Positions 30,074-38,120 of a DNA stretch of 45,574 nt are shown here, one piece after another (the stretch's first letter is position 1; each line of letters starts with the position of its first letter). The DNA is from Oscillospiraceae bacterium (GTDB taxonomy: Bacteria > Bacillota > Clostridia > Oscillospirales > CAG-272). The translations under genes and the position numbers were made by a program. Below the pieces are notes generated by a model. That model saw only the letters and a list, made by a program, of their open reading frames with translations, had not been told where the DNA came from and did not search any database. Where the stretch lies: the NCBI GenBank assembly GCA_015065135.1, contig SVQY01000016.1, positions 1 to 45,574 of the forward strand, written 5' to 3'.

Positions 30074-32103
30074 TCCTGCAGAGCATGAGGGTGGCGGTAA
30101 AAACCGCAAACGGTAACGAAATTTCGTTACATAAAAGCAAGAACGGCTATACCTGCCGTCTGGCGGACGTGGATCTGTACTACCGCAATTTTGAGGGCGG
30201 CTACGTGCTGTATGCCGCTGCAGCTCTGAAAAAGGAAAAGGATACCTTTGACGCGGAGGATGCCATTAAAGTTCGCTTCGCCCAAAATAACGTTCCTTAT
30301 CTTGCTTATTATATGCGTTGCTCCTACTGGTGCCGTCCTGCCTTTGGCGAGGATCTGACCGCCATCCCGAAGCGCACGCAAGCACTCCTTTACAAGGAAG
30401 GGAATACATGGCGGGTGCTGTGGTCTCTTTGCGGTGACGTATTCAACTGCACGCTGCAGGGCGGTGAGCAGGGTCTGGAGGCCCGCATCGCTCCTTGGGC
30501 TGATGGCGAGCGGACCCTTACGGAAATGCCTGCTTTGCTGCATTTCTCGGGCAAAAACCCCCACACGGTATTAGAAAAGACCGCAAAGGCGGCCGCAAAG
30601 CTGCTGAACGGCAGAGTAAAAACGATTGATGAAAAGCCTTTTCCCGAGATCTTTGAATATCTGGGCTGGTGCTCCTGGGATGCTATGCGCGTGCATATCA
30701 GCGAGGAGAAGCTGATGACCAAGGCGGCGGAGCTCAAAGCCAAAAGCATTCCCGTCCGTTGGTGTATTCTGGATGATATGTGGGCGCACGTTAAGGAGAT
30801 CAAGGGCCTGCCTGAGGAGATGACCACTCACGATATGGTCAAGATCATGCACCAAAGCACTCTGTATGCTATGGAGGCAGATCCCGATCGTTTTCCGAAT
30901 GGGCTGAAGGGTGCCATTGAGAAGCTGCATCACAAGGGCTTCAAGGTCGGTGTGTGGTATCCCACCACCGGCTATTGGAAGGGGGTTGATCCCAAGGGGC
31001 CTCTTGCCGCCGAGCTTGCCGACAGCCTGGAAATGCTTCCCAACGAAAATCTCCTGGTAAAGCCCACCGCCGAGGCGACACACCGCTTCCATACCGCGAT
31101 GCAGGATATGCTGAAGGAGGCGGGTGCCGATTTCATCAAGGTGGATAATCAGACCCATTATAAAAACAAATACAGCCCCGTTTATCCCGTGGGTGTTGTG
31201 GCAAAGGCGGTTCAGAATGCTATTGAGGATGTGACCGAGGCGCACTTTGGTGACGGCCTTATCAATTGCATGGGCATGGGCAACGAGTCCATGTGGAATC
31301 GCCGCAGAAGCGCCGTTTCCCGTTGCTCGGGCGATTTTCAGCCCGAAAATCGGGCGTGGTTTGCCAAGCACATTCAGCAGTGTGCCTATAACTCGCTGTT
31401 TCAGGGGCAGTTCCACTACAGCGACTGGGATATGTGGTGGACGGATGACGAGCAGGCAGGGAAGAACAGCGTCTGCCACGCTATCTCGGGCGGTCCTATT
31501 TATGTGAGCGATAAGATCGACCGTTCCCGCGCGGAGGTGCTGCAGCCCCTTTGCTTTGCCGACGGTCGCATCCTCCGCGCCGATGGGCAGGCCACCCCCA
31601 TTGCACGCTGCTTGCTGCAAGAGCCTACTGCCTCTGACGAGCCCCTGTTCGTGTTCAATAAGGCAAACGGCTGCGGACTGGTGGCGGCCTTTAATATCAA
31701 CGCAGAAAACAAGCCGCAGCAGGGTTATCTGACCCCGGCGGATCTGCAGCTGCCGGCAGGTCGTTATCTGGTGCGCGAGCAGCTGAGCGGTGAGATCTGC
31801 GTGCTGGAGAGGGGAGAGCGGCTGCCCGTTACGCTTGCCGATAACGATGACCTCCGGATGTACGTTTTCTATTCGCTGAAGGGGAATGTAACGCCCCTTG
31901 GCCGCATTGATAAGCTGGCAGCGCCCAAGGCGCTGCTGCGCCGCAGCTCCAAGGGTGTGAAGCTCTATGAGGGCGGCCCCGTGGCCTTTGTGGGCGTGGA
32001 TGCGATCGCTACCAATCTCCGTGCGCGCGTAGAGGGTGTAAAGCAGGGTGAGATCGCCGTGTTTGACCTTGCTCCCGAGGAGACCGATGTTACATATTTG
32101 TGA
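30070..32103 (+). CDS. GH36-type alpha-galactosidase/raffinose synthase (Sip1) homologue
   Basis: 677 residues. After an N-terminal beta domain the barrel begins at YLGWCSWDAM (about 197-206). VRWCILDDMWAHVK, KVGVWYPTTGYW and the nucleophile Asp359 in DFIKVDNQ follow; FHYSDWDMWWTDDEQ holds the acid/base candidate Asp452 or 454, as in plant raffinose synthases (DWDM). AISGGPIYVSDK and a C-terminal beta domain finish it. No signal peptide, so cytoplasmic. The family hydrolyses or transfers alpha-galactosyl groups. The gene starts inside the HAD stop codon (ATGA) in an operon with a glycyl radical enzyme and an arabinofuranosidase, so another alpha-linked sugar cannot be excluded. Confidence 0.82.
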   Translation: MILQSMRVAVKTANGNEISLHKSKNGYTCRLADVDLYYRNFEGGYVLYAAAALKKEKDTFDAEDAIKVRFAQNNVPYLAYYMRCSYWCRPAFGEDLTAIPKRTQALLYKEGNTWRVLWSLCGDVFNCTLQGGEQGLEARIAPWADGERTLTEMPALLHFSGKNPHTVLEKTAKAAAKLLNGRVKTIDEKPFPEIFEYLGWCSWDAMRVHISEEKLMTKAAELKAKSIPVRWCILDDMWAHVKEIKGLPEEMTTHDMVKIMHQSTLYAMEADPDRFPNGLKGAIEKLHHKGFKVGVWYPTTGYWKGVDPKGPLAAELADSLEMLPNENLLVKPTAEATHRFHTAMQDMLKEAGADFIKVDNQTHYKNKYSPVYPVGVVAKAVQNAIEDVTEAHFGDGLINCMGMGNESMWNRRRSAVSRCSGDFQPENRAWFAKHIQQCAYNSLFQGQFHYSDWDMWWTDDEQAGKNSVCHAISGGPIYVSDKIDRSRAEVLQPLCFADGRILRADGQATPIARCLLQEPTASDEPLFVFNKANGCGLVAAFNINAENKPQQGYLTPADLQLPAGRYLVREQLSGEICVLERGERLPVTLADNDDLRMYVFYSLKGNVTPLGRIDKLAAPKALLRRSSKGVKLYEGGPVAFVGVDAIATNLRARVEGVKQGEIAVFDLAPEETDVTYL

Positions 32104-32152
32104 TCAAAATCTCAACACGTATCATATTTTTTGACAAAAAAGGAGAGAAACC

Positions 32153-33673
32153 ATGAAAAAACTGTATGCGATGCTCCCCGAGGAGCTTGGCACCATCAAC
32201 CCCGATATCTACGGCCATTTTTCCGAGCATATCGGCGGTGTGTTCTACGACGGCCTTTGGGTCGGTGAGGATTCCGATGTGCCCAACATCAAGGGCTTCC
32301 GTAAGGAGGCTATTGAAAAGCTGCGCGCCATCAAGATCCCCGTGCTCCGTTGGCCGGGCGGTTGCTTTGCCGAGGTCTATAACTGGCGCGATGGCATCGG
32401 CCCTCGCGATCAGCGTCCCGTTCGCCACAACTGGTGGGATTATGAGGATGGCCGTCTGGAGAGCAATCAGGTGGGCACGCACGAGTTTATCGATCTCTGC
32501 CGTCTGATCGGCGCGGAGCCTTATTTCGCCGCCAACATCACCTCTATGACTCCTATGGATATCCGCGATTGGATGGATTACTGTAACTCTCCCCGCGGTA
32601 CCACCACGCTGGCGCTGGAGCGCGAGAAGAACGGCTCTCCCGAGCCCTTCAACGTGAAATACTGGGGCGTTGGCAACGAGACCTGGGGCGGCGGCGGTGA
32701 GATGACCCCCGAGGTCTATGCACACGAATATCGCAAGTACGCCGCCGTGCTCTACAATCTGACCCGCTTTATGGGCGGCGAGCTCTTTTTCTCCGGCGCT
32801 AACGGCACCGACAGTATCGAGTGGACCAAACGCGCCCTTGGTGAGATGAAGAACGTTCACTACAGCAAGATGGCAGGCTATACGCTGCACTATTACTGCG
32901 GCGGTATGGAGTGCCGCGGCTTTAACACCGACGAGTGGTACGAGCAGTTCCGCCGCGCCGATAAAATGCAGCAGGTCATTGACAAGGCCTGGGGCTTTAT
33001 CGTGGGCTACGGTATGCAGGATCAAGCGAAGCTGGTCATTGATGAGTGGGGCGCATGGCACCGTCGCGGCAGACCCTCCCAGGGTGGCAGCGGCCCCTCC
33101 AACGGTATGAATCTCTACGAGCAGCAATGCACTATGCGTGATGCCATTGTAGTGGGTCTCAACCTGAATATGTTCAATAACAACTGTGAGAAGATCCGTA
33201 TGACCAACGTGGCGCAGCTGATGAACAACATCCAGAGCCTGTTCCTGGCGGGCGGCGAGCACTGCATCACCACCCCTGCTTATCACGTGTTTGATATGTT
33301 CAAGGGCCATATGGGCGGCACGGCTATCCGCACCGCCATCGAGAACCCCTCCATTACCTTCAAGAGCCCCAAGGACGGCAAGGAGGCTTCCGTCAAGCAG
33401 TTCACCACCTCAGCCAGCGTCAAGGACGGCGTGATGACCGTCACGCTGACCAACGCCGATCTGAAGAAGGACGAGACCATCAGTCTGGAGATCGTTGGCG
33501 GCAAGGCTGCAGGCAATGCCATGGTGACGGTGCTGCACACCGAGGATCCCGATACCGTCAATACCTTTGAGGAGCCCGACAAGGTGGTTCCCGCCGCAGC
33601 GGTGGAGATGCCCCTGCGCTACATCAAGGTGCCCCGCGCCTCTGTTGTGACCGTTGAGGTCAAGCTGGCGTAA
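32153..33673 (+). CDS. abfA: GH51 alpha-L-arabinofuranosidase
   Basis: 506 residues, the usual GH51 length. Family motifs: IYGHFSEHIGGVFYDGLWVG, LRWPGGCFAEVYNWRDGIGP, the acid/base Glu176 in GVGNETWGGGG and the nucleophile Glu298 in VIDEWGAWH, then a C-terminal beta-sandwich. It releases arabinofuranose from arabinoxylan, arabinan or arabino-oligosaccharides in the cytoplasm (no signal peptide). It starts 49 bases after the GH36-like gene with AAAGGAGAG as ribosome binding site, and there is no convincing promoter in the gap, so it belongs to the same transcript. A strong terminator follows. Confidence 0.94.
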   Translation: MKKLYAMLPEELGTINPDIYGHFSEHIGGVFYDGLWVGEDSDVPNIKGFRKEAIEKLRAIKIPVLRWPGGCFAEVYNWRDGIGPRDQRPVRHNWWDYEDGRLESNQVGTHEFIDLCRLIGAEPYFAANITSMTPMDIRDWMDYCNSPRGTTTLALEREKNGSPEPFNVKYWGVGNETWGGGGEMTPEVYAHEYRKYAAVLYNLTRFMGGELFFSGANGTDSIEWTKRALGEMKNVHYSKMAGYTLHYYCGGMECRGFNTDEWYEQFRRADKMQQVIDKAWGFIVGYGMQDQAKLVIDEWGAWHRRGRPSQGGSGPSNGMNLYEQQCTMRDAIVVGLNLNMFNNNCEKIRMTNVAQLMNNIQSLFLAGGEHCITTPAYHVFDMFKGHMGGTAIRTAIENPSITFKSPKDGKEASVKQFTTSASVKDGVMTVTLTNADLKKDETISLEIVGGKAAGNAMVTVLHTEDPDTVNTFEEPDKVVPAAAVEMPLRYIKVPRASVVTVEVKLA

Positions 33674-33677
33674 AGTA

Positions 33678-33715
33678 AAGAAAAAAGGCTGAGCACTGCT
33701 CAGCCTTTTTTCTTT
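33678..33715. terminator. Bidirectional terminator after the arabinofuranosidase
   Basis: A perfect stem AAAAAAGGCTGAGC / GCTCAGCCTTTTTT with an ACT loop, flanked by T-tracts on both strands. It separates the convergent abfA and beta-helix genes. Confidence 0.92.
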
Positions 33716-33721
33716 GTTTTC

Positions 33722-34984
33722 TCATACCGTTTTCGGGCTTTTGTCGATTTTCACCGTTTTGATCTCGCCCTCGTTCACAAGCATTTCATCCTCGCCGCAA
33801 TCCACGTTTGAAAGGGAAAGATAAGCGATGCTGCCCTTGTTGTGCAGAAAGGTCATTGGCTCATCGGTGCCGTTTTCGGTGGTGGCGTTCTCAATGATCA
33901 GCCGATCTACCGTGGTGTTCTCGCCAACGAAGACCGTGTCGCGGGGCAGGGTGCTTTCATGCCGATGCAGATCGCGGAGGGTCAAGGTACCGACCGCCGT
34001 ATTCCCCTGCACCCATATGAGGGGATAGGTCTGCTCCACTTTTTTGGGATGCTGAAAATCTCCCTTGCGCACAGGCAAGGCCTTGGCGGCGTAGATGTTA
34101 TCCAGGGTGATGCCGTCATATTTCCCGGTGGTCTTGCCGGGGTAGAATTTGCTGATACCGACACAGTACTGATAGTAGGTGCCAAAGACGTTGGAAATGT
34201 GGATATTCTCCACCCGTTCCCCCACTAAAAGCAAGCGCACGGCGCTGTGACATTCCTCGGCATAAATGCCGTCGATCCGAATGTTGGTGATCGGCCCTCT
34301 GCTGCCCTCGTGAGCGTTAAGGGCGATGAGATCGTCGTAGCAGGTGCCCCGCAGATCGCGGAAGGTGCCGTAATGGCAGTTGCCGTCCAGATGCACGCCG
34401 TCCATATTCAGCGGATAGGGGTTGCCCTTGTTGAAATCAAAGGTGATATCCTCCACCGTGAAGTAGGAAACGGTTGCCATGGTGATGGCGTACCTGGTGG
34501 GATCCTTGAGGGTCATATGAGAGAGCTTCAGCCCCTTCACGTTATAAAAAAGCATACCGTATCCGCAAAATTCGCGCACCGAGTAGTCCTTGGAGAAGGT
34601 TTGATTGGGGATCTGCCCCATGTTGTTGCAATTCCAGATGCCGCCGCAGATCTCGATATCACGGCAGGGGTGATCGGGGGAATAGTCGTCCACATAGCCC
34701 CACAAATGGGCGGTCAGCGGATCTGCGTAAGCATCCTCCGCCAAGCGGCGCGCGTGGTCGTAGACCACCTTGTTGCGTACCATCACGCAGTTGGCACCGT
34801 CCGCCAGACGGATCTCCGCAAAGCGCGGAAGCACCAGCCGAAAGCGGGAGGGAAGCTCCAGCGGATGGGAGATCAGATAAAATGCCTTGGGAGCGGGGAG
34901 AGAAAGCTCACAGGCGCCGCTGTCGATCCGCTCTTGAATGGCAAGAGTGTCATCGTGGATGCCGTCACCGTATAGTTGCTGCAT
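33722..34984 (-). CDS. Parallel beta-helix protein, polygalacturonase/pectate-lyase-like
   Basis: 420 residues. The N-terminus YGDGIHDDTLAIQERI is the conserved entry motif of pectate-lyase-3/GH28-type beta-helices. Repeating helix turns follow (IEICGGIWNCNNMG, LKLSHMTLKDPTRYAITMAT, FTVEDITFDFN). NMDGVHLDGNCHYG and CYDDLIALNAHEGSRGP resemble the GH28 NTDG and DD catalytic motifs, but with changes, so GH28 activity is probable rather than certain. No signal peptide. It follows the metallo-hydrolase by 30 bases, with AAAAGGAGT before ATG 34984. Substrate is probably a pectin fragment. Confidence 0.75.
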   Translation of the reverse strand: MQQLYGDGIHDDTLAIQERIDSGACELSLPAPKAFYLISHPLELPSRFRLVLPRFAEIRLADGANCVMVRNKVVYDHARRLAEDAYADPLTAHLWGYVDDYSPDHPCRDIEICGGIWNCNNMGQIPNQTFSKDYSVREFCGYGMLFYNVKGLKLSHMTLKDPTRYAITMATVSYFTVEDITFDFNKGNPYPLNMDGVHLDGNCHYGTFRDLRGTCYDDLIALNAHEGSRGPITNIRIDGIYAEECHSAVRLLLVGERVENIHISNVFGTYYQYCVGISKFYPGKTTGKYDGITLDNIYAAKALPVRKGDFQHPKKVEQTYPLIWVQGNTAVGTLTLRDLHRHESTLPRDTVFVGENTTVDRLIIENATTENGTDEPMTFLHNKGSIAYLSLSNVDCGEDEMLVNEGEIKTVKIDKSPKTV

Positions 34985-35014
34985 AATAACTCCTTTTCCG
35001 ATCCCGTTCCGGGG

Positions 35015-35803
35015 TTAAAATTCTACCGTCAGTCCGTCCTTTGCCACGATCATACCAAGCTCTGTGAGCAGACCGTAGTCTCCTTTTTTCAGTGCGTCGT
35101 AAGGGGGGACGCCGATATGATCGGCGATCAGGGTCGCATCTCTGGGGAGCACGCCGTTTTCGCGCATGGCGGTGAGCAGCAGGCGCAGCATAGGGATGGT
35201 GTTGTGCTCGCCGATGCGGAAATTGCCGGGCAGCTCGCCAACGGTTGCCTCCAGGATCATCGCGGTGAAGACAATGCGCTTTCTGTAAAGATACTGCCAA
35301 GTATCACAGCGGAACCAGCCGCCGTCGCAGCCGTAGAACAGCACCTGCTCATCCTTTTCAAAAATGTAATGCACGGGCTGCTCATCGGGACCTGCCACGT
35401 GGTTGGCGGGCAAAGCGGTCACGGTCATACCGGCAGTCTCAAATTTTTGCATATTCTTAACGGTGCAAAGATTGATCTTTGCCGCCTCCTCCTCGGTGAG
35501 GTGCAGGTAGGGAACGGCGGTCTCATGGCACCAGAAATTGATCTTTTGTGTTGCCGCCTCGGCATACTGCATCAGGGTCGCCTTGCAGTAATGGTCACCG
35601 TGGGTGTGGGAAAGGAAAATGTCGGTCACGGCAGAGGTGTCCTTGCCAAGCTCGGTGGCGTAGTCAAAGGATTGCAGTGCGATGTCGACCACAACGGATC
35701 CGTCGATCATCATTGAGGAGCAGCGGCGCTGCCCGGGCTTGATCTCCGCATTGGGGGTCTTGATGGCGCCTGCGGCACCGGTTCCGAGAAATAAGAGCTT
35801 CAT
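35015..35803 (-). CDS. Metallo-beta-lactamase fold hydrolase (PhnP/RNase Z-like branch)
   Basis: 262 residues. It begins LLFLGTGAA, as in the RNase Z/PhnP branch, with the metal motif SHTHGDH at 65-71, a later histidine in PANHVAG, an aspartate in YGCDGGW, and a C-terminal histidine in IADHIG. ATG 35803 is preferred over an in-frame TTG at 35809 because AAGGAGG then lies nine bases upstream. It is the first gene of a two-gene operon with the beta-helix protein, divergent from an SGNH esterase. Likely a phosphodiesterase or other esterase in the cytoplasm; the substrate is unknown. Confidence 0.85.
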   Translation of the reverse strand: MKLLFLGTGAAGAIKTPNAEIKPGQRRCSSMMIDGSVVVDIALQSFDYATELGKDTSAVTDIFLSHTHGDHYCKATLMQYAEAATQKINFWCHETAVPYLHLTEEEAAKINLCTVKNMQKFETAGMTVTALPANHVAGPDEQPVHYIFEKDEQVLFYGCDGGWFRCDTWQYLYRKRIVFTAMILEATVGELPGNFRIGEHNTIPMLRLLLTAMRENGVLPRDATLIADHIGVPPYDALKKGDYGLLTELGMIVAKDGLTVEF

Positions 35804-35838
35804 TCGCAAAATCCTCCTTACAGCTGGATGGTAATTGC

Positions 35839-35868
35839 ATTATAGCACAGAAAAAGCGGCAAAGTCAA
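35839..35868 (-). promoter_or_regulatory. Promoter of the metallo-hydrolase/beta-helix operon
   Basis: Minus-strand TTGACT (35863-35868), 18-base spacer, TATAAT (35839-35844). Confidence 0.65.
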
Positions 35869-35884
35869 TATTTTCCGGATTTTA

Positions 35885-35913
35885 TTGCATTTTATAAAAC
35901 GGTGTGATACAAT
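35885..35913 (+). promoter_or_regulatory. Promoter of the SGNH esterase gene
   Basis: TTGCAT (35885-35890), 17-base spacer, TACAAT (35908-35913), 30 bases before the start codon. Confidence 0.6.
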
Positions 35914-35943
35914 ACAGGTGATCCCCCTGAAAGGAGACGAAAT

Positions 35944-36747
35944 ATGGACGTTACCAAATATATGAAGATCGAGGGCGAGCAGCCTCTGGACAACATCGTG
36001 CAAAACGGCGGGCTTTGCGGCATTTTCCGCAAGATCGCCTGCATCGGCGACAGCCTTTCCTCGGGCGAGTTTCAGTCCTACGAAAACGGCGCCCACGGCT
36101 TTCACGACTATTATGAGTATTCCTGGGGGCAGTACATGGCACGCGATGCGGGCTGTACCGTTTATAATTTTTCCAAGGGTGGTATGACCGCCAAGGATTA
36201 CGATCGCTTTGCCAGAGATAAGGGCTTTTTTGATGATGAGTATAAGGCACAGGCATACATCATCGCACTGGGCGTCAACGATGTGAGCCGCGTGCTGGGA
36301 GGTGAGCTGGAGTTCGGCTCTCTTGAAGATGTTAACTTGGAGGATTATGCCAAAAACGCCGCGACGTTCGTGGGATATTACGCCAAGATCATTGCCAAGT
36401 ATCAAGCGATCCAGCCCAAGGCCAAATTCTTCCTTGTGACCGCACCCCGTGACGGTAGCACGAGCGAGCGGCAGGAGTACTACGATAAGCATGCCGAGAT
36501 CCTGCACGGCCTTGCGCAGATGTTTGCCAACTGCTACGTGATCGATCTGCGCAAATACGCTCCTGTTTACGATGCGGAGTTCAAGCGCAGCTTCTTTCTG
36601 AGCGGTCACATGAATGCCGCAGGCTACCGCCTGACGGCGCTGATGATGGAAAGCTACATTGACTATTTCATCCGCCATAATCCCGAGGATTTCACGCAGG
36701 TCAGCTTTATCGGCACCCCCTATCACAATGCCAACGCCAAATGGTAA
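35944..36747 (+). CDS. SGNH/GDSL hydrolase (esterase)
   Basis: 267 residues. Block I is ACIGDSLSSGEF with nucleophile Ser37, block III LGVNDVS (Gly-x-Asn-Asp), and block V SGHMNAAGY holds the catalytic histidine, where the usual DxxH appears as a variant. No signal peptide is present. Such enzymes remove acetyl or other acyl groups from polysaccharides, which suits the divergent pectin-type operon. AAAGGAGACG precedes ATG 35944. It is a single gene with its own promoter and terminator. Confidence 0.88.
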   Translation: MDVTKYMKIEGEQPLDNIVQNGGLCGIFRKIACIGDSLSSGEFQSYENGAHGFHDYYEYSWGQYMARDAGCTVYNFSKGGMTAKDYDRFARDKGFFDDEYKAQAYIIALGVNDVSRVLGGELEFGSLEDVNLEDYAKNAATFVGYYAKIIAKYQAIQPKAKFFLVTAPRDGSTSERQEYYDKHAEILHGLAQMFANCYVIDLRKYAPVYDAEFKRSFFLSGHMNAAGYRLTALMMESYIDYFIRHNPEDFTQVSFIGTPYHNANAKW

Positions 36748-36750
36748 ACA

Positions 36751-36790
36751 GAAAAAAGGCGGCACGGAACATTCCGTGTCGCCTTTTTTT
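36751..36790. terminator. Bidirectional terminator
   Basis: A stem AAAAAAGGCGGCACGGAA / TTCCGTGTCGCCTTTTTT with one G-T pair. It separates the esterase gene from the convergent membrane-protein gene. Confidence 0.88.
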
Positions 36791-36810
36791 CTTTCGTGGA
36801 AAAATCCGTT

Positions 36811-38091
36811 CTATTTTTCAATACAATCCCGTTCCAATGCATTGAGAAAGGCGCTGCCTGCAAAGACCTTGTAGGGCCCCACGCGCTCCCCGTTATCAAT
36901 GGGCTGCGCGTGCTTTTCGGTGCCGGCAAAAAGCGCATAGGGAACAGGATTGACGATCAGTACCCGCTGCCCCTCGCCCTCAAAGGAGAAGTCAGTCTTG
37001 GTGGTGAAACGGAACAGTTCCATGTGGGTGTACCACCTTGCGCCACCAAGCACATTGCGTGCACCGCCTAAAAATTCGGCGGAGAGATGCATACCGCGCC
37101 CCGGCCGGATGCGCAGACCGATCACGTGGATCACGTAGGCGATCCCCTCGGGCGAGAGAGCCATAGCATTGCCGCGAGAGGGCGCTGCCAGCAGCTTGCA
37201 GGGGTAGGTCTTACCGTTGGCCGTTACCGTGAAATCAGCACCGCCGCGAATGCGCAGGACCGAGCGGTAGGGGCGGCGGATGGAGGAGAGCGAAAAGCCG
37301 CATTTCTCGCACCGTTGCCGCAGATTTTTTAAAAATGTGCGGCGGATCCGGAGTGCGCGGAGATAGCGGAGCAGTACGAGCAGCAGCACGAGAGCTGCGA
37401 TGACCGCACCAACCAGCGAAAAGCTGATACCGGCAAGAAAGGAGAAGGCTGCCAGCAGGGCGGTAAGCACGGGAGGCAGCAGGAGCAAGCAAAGCAGATA
37501 AAAGCCGCTGACACCCAGCAGTGGCAGCGGAAAGCTGCGGTCGGGGCGTCGTGCCATCTCATCGGCCTGCCAGGTGTAAAAGGCGGCGGTCTGTTGCCAG
37601 AGCGAAATACCCAGCAGCATAGGGATCAGACAGGCGATCAGAATGGCCTTTTTTGCCATATGTGGCAGAACGGTGTGCGAAAACAGGAAATGTAGGGGGT
37701 AGAAGCCGATCTCCATAGGGAGCGCGCAAAGCAGCAACGCGAGCGTGCCTAGCTGGATCCAGAAATAGCGGCACGTGACCACGGAGCGCAGGATCTGCTT
37801 CGGAGACCCCAGATGCTCCGCACCCGGATAAAGCGTTTTCTTGATCAGCGTATCGCGTTCCGCGAAAAGGCGGATCAGACTGCCCAGCAAAAAGGGAGTA
37901 ACGGCGGTTTGGATGATGAATGGATATTGAAACATCGCAAGCTCTAACTGATCTCCTAAGGGGCGGTCGGTCAGCGAATAACTGAAGAAGACCGTGAAAA
38001 GGAGCGAAAGAGAAGTGACTGCCGCAAAGATCAGATAGATCATAACGGCTCGGAAGACACGCATGGCGACAGAAAGAGCTTTGGGTTGCAT
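36811..38091 (-). CDS. Predicted polytopic membrane protein, function unknown
   Basis: 426 residues. Six or so hydrophobic helices occupy residues 10-250 (VMIYLIFAAVTSLSLLFTVF, TLALLLCALPMEIGF, AILIACLIPMLLGISLW, GFYLLCLLLLPPVLTALLAA, LVGAVIAALVLLLVLL). A basic segment with a Cys-x-x-Cys (RCEKCGFS) follows, then a cytoplasmic domain with FTVTANGKTYPCKLLAAPSR. No family is recognised. ATG 38091 with AAAGGAGG is the start; an earlier ATG at 38124 overlaps the stop of glycerate kinase and has no such site. It is the second gene of the glycerate-kinase operon, with a 29-base gap. Confidence 0.72.
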   Translation of the reverse strand: MQPKALSVAMRVFRAVMIYLIFAAVTSLSLLFTVFFSYSLTDRPLGDQLELAMFQYPFIIQTAVTPFLLGSLIRLFAERDTLIKKTLYPGAEHLGSPKQILRSVVTCRYFWIQLGTLALLLCALPMEIGFYPLHFLFSHTVLPHMAKKAILIACLIPMLLGISLWQQTAAFYTWQADEMARRPDRSFPLPLLGVSGFYLLCLLLLPPVLTALLAAFSFLAGISFSLVGAVIAALVLLLVLLRYLRALRIRRTFLKNLRQRCEKCGFSLSSIRRPYRSVLRIRGGADFTVTANGKTYPCKLLAAPSRGNAMALSPEGIAYVIHVIGLRIRPGRGMHLSAEFLGGARNVLGGARWYTHMELFRFTTKTDFSFEGEGQRVLIVNPVPYALFAGTEKHAQPIDNGERVGPYKVFAGSAFLNALERDCIEK

Positions 38092-38120
38092 GGCAGTCCT
38101 CCTTTCGTTTTCGTATTCGG

